A DNA stretch of 34,170 bases from an uncultured Acetatifactor sp. (GTDB lineage: Bacteria; Bacillota; Clostridia; Lachnospirales; Lachnospiraceae): NCBI GenBank assembly GCA_910577185.1, contig CAJTLR010000039.1, positions 1-34,170 on the forward strand. Direction: 5' to 3'. The notes beneath the pieces are model-generated. The model saw nothing but the letters and a program-made list of their open reading frames with translations, was not told the origin of the DNA and ran no database searches. How positions within the stretch are numbered: position 1 is the first letter of the stretch; every line of letters begins with the position of its first letter. Position numbers and translations under genes: made by a program. Positions 7,582 through 14,879 of the stretch are shown here, in pieces.

Positions 7582-9156
7582 ATGACATCTTATGATTTAA
7601 AGCTTTTGGACTGTACCCTGCGGGATGGGGGATATGTCAATAACTGGGAGTGGGGATTCCGGCGGGCAAGAGACATAATAAGAACGCTTACCAAAGCCCG
7701 GGTGGACATGGTGGAAGTAGGGTTTCTGAGAAATGTGGAAGGATATCATCCGGACATCACGGTATGTAACAGGATCGAAGAATTAAATGAGCTTCTTCCG
7801 GAAACATATGGTGAAACCATGTTTTCGGCCATGGCCATGAACGGCAATTATGATATCGGGAAATTGAGCCCATACAACGGAAAAGGGATAGAATTGATCC
7901 GTATTACAGCCCATGAACATGACATAAGGGAAGGGCTTGCGTTTGCCGGAAAGGTGATGGAAAAAGGATATAAACTAAGCATCAATCCCATTAATATTAT
8001 GGGGTATTCCGACGAGGAACTGATCTGGATTTTAAAACAGGTCAATCAGATTCATCCTTATCAGTTTTCAATTGTAGATACATTTGGGAGTATGAAACGC
8101 CGGGATCTGGACCGGATTGTGAGTCTTTCCGACCATAATCTCGACAGGGATATCCGCCTGTCCCTTCATCTGCATGAAAATATGTCTTTAAGCTGCTGCC
8201 TGGCACAGAATTTTATTGACCGCCATCTGGGGCGGCCTGTGGCTGTGGATGGAAGCCTGATGGGAATGGGAAGAATTCCTGGAAATCTTCCGGTTGAACT
8301 GATTGCGGATTATTTAAACGAATATATGGATAAGTCTTATGATATAGACTATCTGATGGACGGGATACAGGACTATATCGCGCCTTTAAAAGGAGAAACC
8401 GAATGGGGATATACGCCGGCTTATTTTCTTTCTGCCAGGTTTAACCTGCATAGGAATTACGCGGAATATTATCTGAAAAAAGGAGACCTGACCAATCGGG
8501 ATATCAATCATATTTTATCCCGCTTTGACCAGGGAAAAACAGCAGTGTTCGACGCGGAATATGCGGATATGATGTATGAAGGATATAAAAATAACCGGAT
8601 AGAAGACACGGAGGACAGACTTAAGCTGAGGGAATTGCTTGGCGGCAGGGATATTTTGGTGCTGGCGCCGGGAAATTCCATAGTAAGCTATGAGAAAAAG
8701 ATAAAAAACTATATTGACCAGACAGATGTAGTTGTCATATCCGTGAACTTTATTCCGGAAAATTTTCCGGTGGATTATGCTTTTTTCAGTAACAGAAAGC
8801 GGCTGGAAAGACTGGACCAGATTCCCTGCAAAACAATTATCACCTCAAATCTGAAGGGGGAAAATGCAGATTACATCATTGACTATAACAGCGTTTCGGG
8901 TTCCTTCGGAGAAGGGTGCAACAGCTTTATAATGCTTTTAAAACTGTTGAAAGAGATCCGTGCGGGAAAGATCATTGCGGCAGGAACGGATGGATATACG
9001 GTGGAAGGAAAGAACTATTATAATAACCATATTCGCAATTACACGGAACATGGAAATAAATTTAATATGGCAGTGGCAGACACCATTCATAACTTAGATG
9101 TGCAGGTTGCGTTCCTGACACCTTCCGCTTATGATAAAATAAGATCATATCCATGA
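7582..9156 (+). CDS. DRE-TIM pyruvate aldolase-like enzyme with an additional C-terminal domain
   Basis: This is 524 residues. Residues 1-290 have the hallmarks of HMG-CoA lyase / 4-hydroxy-2-oxovalerate aldolase enzymes: LLDCTLRDGGY (8-18) carrying the metal-binding Asp and catalytic Arg, metal ligands in SLHLHEN (194-200), and VDGSLMGMGRIPGN (222-234). DmpG-type relatives act on pyruvate and an aldehyde with a divalent metal. Residues 354-520 form a second domain starting with ILVLAPGNSI, then VISVNF, DYAFFSN and KIIAAGTDGY. This pattern resembles DUF115/GT42-type Rossmann folds. ATG 7582 is chosen for GGGGAG at 7569-7574; the frame is open from 7486. Placed between CMP-sugar synthetase and KdsC-like phosphatase genes, it probably builds the ulosonic acid chain. 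The aldolase family is secure; substrate and second domain are inference. Confidence 0.8.
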   Translation: MTSYDLKLLDCTLRDGGYVNNWEWGFRRARDIIRTLTKARVDMVEVGFLRNVEGYHPDITVCNRIEELNELLPETYGETMFSAMAMNGNYDIGKLSPYNGKGIELIRITAHEHDIREGLAFAGKVMEKGYKLSINPINIMGYSDEELIWILKQVNQIHPYQFSIVDTFGSMKRRDLDRIVSLSDHNLDRDIRLSLHLHENMSLSCCLAQNFIDRHLGRPVAVDGSLMGMGRIPGNLPVELIADYLNEYMDKSYDIDYLMDGIQDYIAPLKGETEWGYTPAYFLSARFNLHRNYAEYYLKKGDLTNRDINHILSRFDQGKTAVFDAEYADMMYEGYKNNRIEDTEDRLKLRELLGGRDILVLAPGNSIVSYEKKIKNYIDQTDVVVISVNFIPENFPVDYAFFSNRKRLERLDQIPCKTIITSNLKGENADYIIDYNSVSGSFGEGCNSFIMLLKLLKEIRAGKIIAAGTDGYTVEGKNYYNNHIRNYTEHGNKFNMAVADTIHNLDVQVAFLTPSAYDKIRSYP

Positions 9157-9189
9157 AATGAAGGGGCCGAATGGCCATCCATATCATGA

Positions 9190-9219
9190 TTGGTTTTGAG
9201 AATGATACTATAATATAAT
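9190..9219 (+). promoter_or_regulatory. Possible internal promoter before the kdsC-like gene
   Basis: TTGGTT (9190-9195) is followed after 18 bases by TATAAT (9214-9219), and a second overlapping TATAAT starts at 9209. This 110-base gap is the only sizeable one between the aldolase gene and the phosphatase gene, so the latter may have its own start of transcription. Confidence 0.35.
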
Positions 9220-9266
9220 GACCTTATCTGGGAAAGGAAGAGGTCCAATGGCCCCGGGGAGATGGG

Positions 9267-9785
9267 ATGAGAAAAATAAAATATCTGGTTATTGATGTGG
9301 ACGGCACTATGACAGATGGTGGGATTTACTATGATCATAGCGGAAATGAGTTCAAAAAGTTCTGCACAAAGGATGCTGCGGGATTTTTTGCGGCGCGAAA
9401 AGCCGGTGTCAGGCTCATTGTCCTGACAGGGCGGGAATGCGGAGCCACGAAACGGCGCATGGATGAACTGGGAGCGGACTATTTATACCAGAATATTAAG
9501 GATAAGGCTTCTTTTTTGCAGTCATTTATGGAAGAACACCATATCAGAAAGGAAGAACTGGGATATATCGGTGATGACCTGAATGATGTTTTGCCTATGA
9601 AAATGGCAGGTTTTGTCGGCTGTCCCAAGGACAGCTGCCGGGAGATACTTGAAATGGCGGACTATGTCAGTACTGTGGAGGGCGGTCATGGCGCGGTGCG
9701 CGATGTGGTGGAACATGTACTCAGGGAGTCGGGGGAGTGGAATGAAATGGTAGCCGCAATATATGGGACGGAAAGCGGAGTCTGA
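9267..9785 (+). CDS. KdsC-like HAD phosphatase (YrbI family)
   Basis: This is 172 residues, typical for KdsC. It has the HAD motifs DVDGTMTDG (nucleophile and acid Asp), VLTGR, a Lys in IKDKASF, and GYIGDDLNDVLPM with the acidic metal ligands. KdsC and its relatives in sialic acid pathways remove phosphate from the ulosonic acid 8- or 9-phosphate. Its presence implies that the aldolase product is phosphorylated, before activation by the KdsB-like enzyme. ATG 9267 follows GGGGAG at 9256-9261. No KdsA, NeuB or KpsF homologue occurs in the window. It appears to be the last gene of the polysaccharide locus. Confidence 0.85.
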   Translation: MRKIKYLVIDVDGTMTDGGIYYDHSGNEFKKFCTKDAAGFFAARKAGVRLIVLTGRECGATKRRMDELGADYLYQNIKDKASFLQSFMEEHHIRKEELGYIGDDLNDVLPMKMAGFVGCPKDSCREILEMADYVSTVEGGHGAVRDVVEHVLRESGEWNEMVAAIYGTESGV

Positions 9786-9811
9786 ACGACAGCCGTTCGT
9801 CTCGATTCGGG

Positions 9812-9852
9812 AAAGCCGTGTCTGGAATACAAAATATACCGGACATGGCTTT
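9812..9852 (+). terminator. Possible terminator after the polysaccharide locus
   Basis: AAAGCCGTGTC (9812-9822) can pair with GACATGGCTTT (9842-9852) with one mismatch, and further bases pair inside. Only a weak T-rich stretch follows. Its position between the locus and a separate promoter fits a transcription end. Confidence 0.4.
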
Positions 9853-9883
9853 GTTATATGGAAATGTTTTGTGATTTCTTATG

Positions 9884-9912
9884 TTGAACATCAGTGCAAA
9901 GTGGATTATAAT
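9884..9912 (+). promoter_or_regulatory. Sigma-A type promoter for the MATE gene
   Basis: TTGAAC (9884-9889), a 17-base spacer and a perfect TATAAT (9907-9912), about 57 bases before the MATE start codon. Confidence 0.65.
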
Positions 9913-9968
9913 GTTGCCGTACAGATTTGGCTTCCTTATTACGATTCAGAATATGCAGGCGGTGTAAA

Positions 9969-11327
9969 ATGAAAAAGTACAACATGCTAAAGGATGCGCC
10001 GGGAAAGTCTTTGTTTTTCTTTGCGCTTCCCATGATACTGGGGAATTTGTTTCAGCAGTTTTACAATATGGCTGATTCCATGATTGTGGGACAGTGTGTG
10101 GGGGAGGATGCGCTGGCGGCTGTGGGGGCATCCTATTCGCTGACCACTGTGTTTATTATGATAGCCATTGGCGGCGGAATCGGGGCTTCCGTGATTACTT
10201 CCCAGTACCTGGGGGCGGGAGAGTATGGAAGGATGAAGGTTTCCGTGTACACGGCGCTGATGAGTTTTGCGGCGGTAAGTGTGGCGCTGGGGATTTTTGG
10301 CTTTGCCATGTGCAGACAGATTCTGGAGGCGCTGAATACACCGGGGAACATTCTGGAGGACGCGGTACTGTATCTTCGTATTTATTTTGTGGGTCTGCCG
10401 TTTTTATTTATGTACAATGTTTTGTCCGCGGTATTTAATGCCTTGGGCAATTCCAGGACGCCGCTGTATTTGCTGCTTTTTTCTTCTGTGCTGAACATAT
10501 TTCTGGATCTGCTGATGGTGCTGGCTTTCCGGATGGGAGTGGCGGGTGTGGCGGTTGCTACTGTGGCGGCCCAGGGACTGTCGGCAGTGATTTCCTTCCT
10601 TTTGCTGATGAAAAGTCTGGGGGGATACCAAAATATGGCGGAAGAAGTGCAGGATATGGGGATTTACAGCGGGGCCATGCTGGGTAGCATGGTGAAAATC
10701 GCCATTCCCTCCATGCTGCAGCAGTCCATTGTTTCCATTGGGATGCTGCTGGTACAGTCGGTGGTCAACGGATTCGGCTCTTCCGTGCTGGCGGGGTATA
10801 CTTCCGGCATGAGAATCGAGTCTATCTGTATTGTTCCCATGATTGCTTCGGGAAATGCCATGTCCACATTTACGGCGCAGAACCTGGGCGCGGGAGATCC
10901 GGAGCGGGTGAAGAAGGGGTATAAGGCGGCCTATGGTATCGTGCTGGGCTTTGGCGTGCTGATCCTGCTGGTGCTGAGCCTGTTTCATGGGCAGATTATC
11001 TCTGCCTTTATCGAGGACGGCAGCAGTGCGGAGGCCTTTGCCACAGGGGATACCTATCTGCGCTTTATCCGTTTCTTCTTTGTGTTTATCGGAATGAAGG
11101 CCATCACGGATGGAGTACTGAAAGGGGCCGGGGATGTGGGCGTGTTTACGCTGGCAAACCTGATCAACCTGGGAATCAGGGTGTTTGTCTCCTTCCGCTT
11201 TGCAGGCATATGGGGAGTGGAGGCAGTCTGGTATGCGGTTCCCATGGGCTGGACTGTGAATTATGTGATTTCGTTTCTGTGGTTTTTAACGGGAAGATGG
11301 AGCAGGAAACGGGTGATTCAGGTATAG
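9969..11327 (+). CDS. MATE family multidrug/metabolite exporter
   Basis: This is 452 residues with about 12 membrane spans in two related halves. Family features include LPMILGNLFQQFYNMADSMI at the N-terminus with VGASYSLTTVF after it, and NALGNSRTPLYLLLFSSVLN in the middle. Bacterial members of this NorM/DinF-like group export cationic drugs or metabolites by Na+ or H+ antiport. ATG 9969 is preferred to the upstream ATG at 9927 because the conserved region begins there, with GGCGGTG just before. It has its own promoter and a strong terminator, so it is probably a single-gene unit unrelated to the polysaccharide locus. Substrate unknown. Confidence 0.9.
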   Translation: MKKYNMLKDAPGKSLFFFALPMILGNLFQQFYNMADSMIVGQCVGEDALAAVGASYSLTTVFIMIAIGGGIGASVITSQYLGAGEYGRMKVSVYTALMSFAAVSVALGIFGFAMCRQILEALNTPGNILEDAVLYLRIYFVGLPFLFMYNVLSAVFNALGNSRTPLYLLLFSSVLNIFLDLLMVLAFRMGVAGVAVATVAAQGLSAVISFLLLMKSLGGYQNMAEEVQDMGIYSGAMLGSMVKIAIPSMLQQSIVSIGMLLVQSVVNGFGSSVLAGYTSGMRIESICIVPMIASGNAMSTFTAQNLGAGDPERVKKGYKAAYGIVLGFGVLILLVLSLFHGQIISAFIEDGSSAEAFATGDTYLRFIRFFFVFIGMKAITDGVLKGAGDVGVFTLANLINLGIRVFVSFRFAGIWGVEAVWYAVPMGWTVNYVISFLWFLTGRWSRKRVIQV

Positions 11328-11338
11328 CGCTGAAAACC

Positions 11339-11387
11339 GGCTCCCGGGGCTGTCAGAAAGGACTGCCGGGGGAGCCGCGGGGTCTTT
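11339..11387 (+). terminator. Terminator between converging MATE and sulfatase genes
   Basis: GGCTCCCGG (from 11339) pairs with CCGGGGGAGCC (to 11376) with a small bulge, followed by GGTCTTTTATTT. It lies between two converging genes and ends at the sulfatase stop codon. Confidence 0.65.
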
Positions 11388-12880
11388 TATTTCAGGCGTG
11401 TTGCCTCTTCCATGGGCAGGCCGGTGGAATAGTCCAGCTGGCGCGGCTCATATTCTTCGTTTTCACGCTGGCGTGTGTATCCGGTATAGCCCCATGTGGG
11501 AGGGGTAAGATTTTTCCGCCAGGGCCGGTGTTCCCACTGGTATCCCCGGAAGGGATCCCGCGTGGTATTCATCCACTCCAGAAGCAGTTTGTGCAGACGG
11601 ACTTTTTCTTCTTCCAGGGACTCGTCCCATATCCGGTTTTTCATTTCATAAGGATCCGAATCCAGATCATAAAATTCATCCGTGGGGTCAAGAAGATGGA
11701 CGGCCAGCTTGTAGCGTCCGTCAAAAATGGCCCGCATCATCTGAACGCCGCCGAAACCGTCGTGGTCAATCTCATACCGGGTAAATTCCGTAATGACAAA
11801 ATCATTTATCCGGATCTCCGGGTGATATATCTCCGTCAGGAGGCTTTTGCCCTCAAAACATTTCGGGACGGGCAGATTCATATACTCCATGATCATGGCA
11901 GGCAGGTTGATATGGCTCACCGGGTTTTTGTCAACAATTCCCTCCGGCACGCCGGGACCGGCGATCATCAGGGGAATCCTGGCGATTTCATTGTACATGA
12001 CAGGCCCCTTGGCATACAGGCAGTGGCTCTCCAGGGCATCGCCGTGGTCGGATGTGTAGATGACCAAGGCATCCGGGGCACAGACTCTGATGCAGTCCAG
12101 CACCCGCCCGATTTCGGAGTCCGCAAAGGCATTGCAGCCCAGATAATAGGGAACTTTGATGGTGAGGGAATCCCTGTCGCTTTCCAGATTCTTTCCGGCC
12201 CAGTATTTCTGGTACTGGGGCTTTCCCTCCAGGGTATCCCACACATTGGGGGATTTGGGAAATTCATAGTCTTCAAACATGGAGGCATAAGGTTCCGGAC
12301 AGAGTCCGGGATCATGGGGTTCGTCCAGGGAAACAGTCAGAAAAAAGTCCTCGTCCCCGTGTTTATGTAAAAAGTCCAGGGCCCGGTCGGCACAGCGATG
12401 GCCGAAGGTGAAGTCTGCAGGAATATTTTTCTTGTTTGTCTGTGGATTTCTGGATGCCACCCGCTCTTCCTCCGTCAGCTCTTCCAGATAGCATTTCATG
12501 TCGTACCAATATTGGGGATCCCAGCCTTCCGGGCAGGCGCCCAGGCCGAAATAGTCACCGCCATCCAGATGCCATTTCCCGATATAGGCAGTGCGGATAC
12601 CATTGTCGGACAGGCGCTGCCCTATGGTTTTTACATTGGCGCCCAGAGGGATGCTGTTAGAAAAGCTGCCGTTGGAATGGGGATAGACACCGGTAAACAG
12701 CGCGGAGCGCGCCGGGCCGCAGACGGGCTGGCAGGTGTAGGCATTGTCATAGCGGATGCCTCTTTGCGCCAGGGCGTCAAGGTTTGGTGTGTGTACCCGG
12801 GGATTTCCGTAGCAGCCTACCATATCCTGTCTGGTGGCATCGGTCATAAGTAAAATAATCTGTTTTTTATTGTCGCTCAT
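11387..12880 (-). CDS. Sulfatase (formylglycine-dependent, type I)
   Basis: This is 497 residues. The active-site motif C-x-P-x-R is present as CGPARSALFTG, with Cys54 expected to be converted to formylglycine by an anaerobic radical SAM maturase that is not in this window. Other features are the N-terminal metal-binding Asp region (LMTDATRQDM), YIGKWHL, and YTSDHGDALESH with further metal ligands. There is no signal peptide, so the enzyme should be cytosolic and act on imported sulfated mono- or oligosaccharides or small sulfate esters, a common trait of mucin- or host-glycan-using gut bacteria. RBS-like GAGAGGG precedes the ATG at 12880. No glycoside hydrolase or sugar transporter gene is adjacent, so the substrate cannot be guessed. 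Confidence 0.9.
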   Translation of the reverse strand: MSDNKKQIILLMTDATRQDMVGCYGNPRVHTPNLDALAQRGIRYDNAYTCQPVCGPARSALFTGVYPHSNGSFSNSIPLGANVKTIGQRLSDNGIRTAYIGKWHLDGGDYFGLGACPEGWDPQYWYDMKCYLEELTEEERVASRNPQTNKKNIPADFTFGHRCADRALDFLHKHGDEDFFLTVSLDEPHDPGLCPEPYASMFEDYEFPKSPNVWDTLEGKPQYQKYWAGKNLESDRDSLTIKVPYYLGCNAFADSEIGRVLDCIRVCAPDALVIYTSDHGDALESHCLYAKGPVMYNEIARIPLMIAGPGVPEGIVDKNPVSHINLPAMIMEYMNLPVPKCFEGKSLLTEIYHPEIRINDFVITEFTRYEIDHDGFGGVQMMRAIFDGRYKLAVHLLDPTDEFYDLDSDPYEMKNRIWDESLEEEKVRLHKLLLEWMNTTRDPFRGYQWEHRPWRKNLTPPTWGYTGYTRQRENEEYEPRQLDYSTGLPMEEATRLK

Positions 12881-12999
12881 ATGGTGCCCTCTCTTTCGCG
12901 GCCTCCGGGTGCAAAGCCGTTTTCTTTATGAAACTGTCTGCTTACGGCTCTGCGGATGGAAGCCGCCCATGGAATGTGTTTCGGTTCCGGATCAGGAAT

Positions 13000-14430
13000 T
13001 TATAGATCATAATACATTTTGAATTCTGCCGGATTGGGGATCTGGTTTAACTGTTTTAATTCTGCACGTTTGCGGGCCACCCAGATATCAATCAGACGCT
13101 GGGGGAACACGCCTCCTTTTGTGAGGTAATCATGATCTGCCTCCAGGGCCTCCAGAGCTTCGTCCAGGGATTTGGGCAGTCCTTTTATTTTCTTCTGCTC
13201 TTCCGGCGAGAGGGTGTAGAGGTTGAAGTCATAAGGCCCCCATCCGTTTTCGGAAGGGTCGATCTGATTTTCGATGCCGTCCAGACCGGCCATCAGAATC
13301 GCGGCATAGGCATAGTAGGGATTCGCCGTGGCATCCGGATTGCGCAGCTCAAACCGTTTTGTATCCGGGGATTTTGCGTAGGCAGGAATCCGGATGACCG
13401 CGCTGCGGTTGGAGGTTGCATATCCAATGGTGACAGGCGCCTCATATCCCGGAACCAGCCGTTTGAAGGAGTTGGTGGAAGGATTGGTAAAGGCGCAAAG
13501 GGACGCAATGTGCTTCAGCAGGCCGCCCATGAAATAATGGGCAGTACGGCTTAAGCCGGAATAGCCGTTTTCATCATAAAACAAGGGCCGTCCGTCCTTG
13601 AACAGCAGCATATGTACATGCATTCCGCTCCCTGCCTCCTGATAGATGGGCTTGGGCAGAAATGTGGCGGTTTTGCCTTCCCGGGCCGCCAGGTTTTTGA
13701 TAATATATTTGATAATCATGGTATTGTCGGCCATGGCGGGCATGTCCGCAAGCTCCACTTCGATCTCCATCTGGCCCGGGCCGCCCACCTCATGATGATG
13801 GTATTTTACGCGGATGCCCCATTCTTCCATCATCATGCACATCCGGCTTCTCAGATCGTATCCCACATCCTGGGGGGCCGAAACATGATAGCCTCCTTTG
13901 TGGGGGACTTCGTATCCGTTGTTTCCGGGCACATCCAGACGGCTGTTCCATTCGGCCTGCCTGGTGTCGATACAAAAGCCGCATTGTCTGGGGCTGACTT
14001 CAAAGCGGGCATTGTCAAACAGATAGAACTCAAATTCGGGTCCAATGACCATACGGTCGGCAATCTGCGTTTCCTTCATATATTCTATGGCACGAAGGCT
14101 CACATTTTTGGGATATTGGTCAAAGGGTGTGTTTTCTCCCCTGCCTATGGTACATACATTGCCGCACATGGTAAGCGTGGGGATTTGGGCAAAGGGATCC
14201 ACATAGGCAGTGTCCGGGTCGGGGAGAAATACCATATCGCTTTTTTCAATGGGGGCATAGCCGTAGTTGGAGCCATCGAACCCGATTCCGTATGTAAAGG
14301 TGTCTGCACCGAACCTTTCCACCGGTATGGTAATGTGGCGCCAGCGTCCGTCAATATCCGTCATTTTAAAGTCGATCATGCGGATTTGTTTTTCCCGGCA
14401 TAAATTTTTGATTGCTTCGATTTTGTCCAT
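13000..14430 (-). CDS. glnA: Glutamine synthetase, type I
   Basis: This is 476 residues. Family motifs include IGFDGSNYGYAPIEKSDM, GPEFEFYLFD (metal-binding Glu), HHHEVGGPGQMEIE, GSGMHVHMLLFKDG, the ATP-binding NRSAVIRIPAY and FELRNPDATANPYYAYAAIL. It condenses glutamate and ammonia with ATP in the cytosol. A Tyr is kept in NLYTLSPEEQKKI, the region of the adenylylation site of other type I enzymes. The ATG at 14430 is chosen because AAAGGAG stands at the right distance and the family's N-terminus (MDKIEAIKNLC) begins there; the open frame runs on to 14577 into repeat DNA. A predicted promoter at 14755-14784 gives a leader of about 320 bases carrying three 71-bp repeats, a strong hint of post-transcriptional or operator-based control. 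Confidence 0.93.
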   Translation of the reverse strand: MDKIEAIKNLCREKQIRMIDFKMTDIDGRWRHITIPVERFGADTFTYGIGFDGSNYGYAPIEKSDMVFLPDPDTAYVDPFAQIPTLTMCGNVCTIGRGENTPFDQYPKNVSLRAIEYMKETQIADRMVIGPEFEFYLFDNARFEVSPRQCGFCIDTRQAEWNSRLDVPGNNGYEVPHKGGYHVSAPQDVGYDLRSRMCMMMEEWGIRVKYHHHEVGGPGQMEIEVELADMPAMADNTMIIKYIIKNLAAREGKTATFLPKPIYQEAGSGMHVHMLLFKDGRPLFYDENGYSGLSRTAHYFMGGLLKHIASLCAFTNPSTNSFKRLVPGYEAPVTIGYATSNRSAVIRIPAYAKSPDTKRFELRNPDATANPYYAYAAILMAGLDGIENQIDPSENGWGPYDFNLYTLSPEEQKKIKGLPKSLDEALEALEADHDYLTKGGVFPQRLIDIWVARKRAELKQLNQIPNPAEFKMYYDL

Positions 14431-14528
14431 AAAGTGACTCCTTTCTGCTGACAAAGATGTTTCCGGCGCTGCCGGCTGAAGACATGTCCGGCTTTCCGGG
14501 ACCGTCATTGTGAATCCTTCTGTGTCAC

Positions 14529-14741
14529 ATGGCACAATGTTGACACAGAAGGACATTGTGTCAACTACTGATTCCATGTGCGCTGATGCGCACAGAATTA
14601 TGGTACAATGTTGACACAGAAGGACATTGTGTCAACTACTGATTCCATGTGCGCTGATGCGCACAAAATTATGGTACAATGTTGACACAGAAGGACATTG
14701 TGTCAACTACTGATTTCATGTGCGCTGATGCGCACAAAATC
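14529..14741 (-). repeat. Three 71-bp tandem repeats in the glnA leader
   Basis: Copies at 14529-14599, 14600-14670 and 14671-14741 differ at only a few bases. Each holds two hairpins: GTTGACACA pairing with TGTGTCAAC over a 9-base loop, and TGTGCGC pairing with GCGCACA over a 4-base loop. A competing stem, ACAATGT with ACATTGT, overlaps the first and excludes it. A further 12-base arm, CCTTCTGTGTCA (14516-14527), just outside copy 1 can pair with the matching bases inside it. The remainder of the 449-base stretch between glnA and the ankyrin gene holds the predicted promoter (14755-14784) and otherwise nothing I can name. Confidence 0.9.
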
Positions 14742-14754
14742 ATGGTATATTATT

Positions 14755-14784
14755 ATCATATGACACCAGGCGTTTTCCTGTCAA
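14755..14784 (-). promoter_or_regulatory. Predicted glnA promoter
   Basis: Read on the minus strand: TTGACA (14784-14779), an 18-base spacer and TATGAT (14760-14755). It lies just upstream of the repeat array, which would place all three repeats in the transcript leader. Confidence 0.55.
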
Positions 14785-14879
14785 GCTGTTCTGTTCCCGG
14801 CAGAAGGTGTTTTTTCACTTCAGAATATGACAAAACGGACCATCTGCGGGTGCAGGGAATTTGGCATGCGTAACGTCTT

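Noticed and set aside
6759..9785. Canonical Kdo pathway for lipopolysaccharide
   Set aside because: No KdsA, KpsF/KdsD, Kdo transferase (WaaA) or lipid A genes are seen, and the rest of the window is Gram-positive in character.
10404..10988. His/Gln-rich minus-strand ORF of 194 aa
   Set aside because: It is antisense to the MATE exporter, has low-complexity composition and no ribosome binding site.
11210..12370. 386-aa + strand ORF over the sulfatase gene
   Set aside because: It is a mirror of the sulfatase coding sequence with no family features; the minus-strand frame carries the CGPAR active site.
14431..14577. N-terminal extension of glutamine synthetase up to 14577
   Set aside because: The frame is open but there is no ribosome binding site at the far start, the extension enters the repeat array, and AAAGGAG with ATG 14430 matches the family start.
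14529..14741. CRISPR array
   Set aside because: The 71-bp units are direct tandem repeats with no unique spacers between them and no cas genes nearby.
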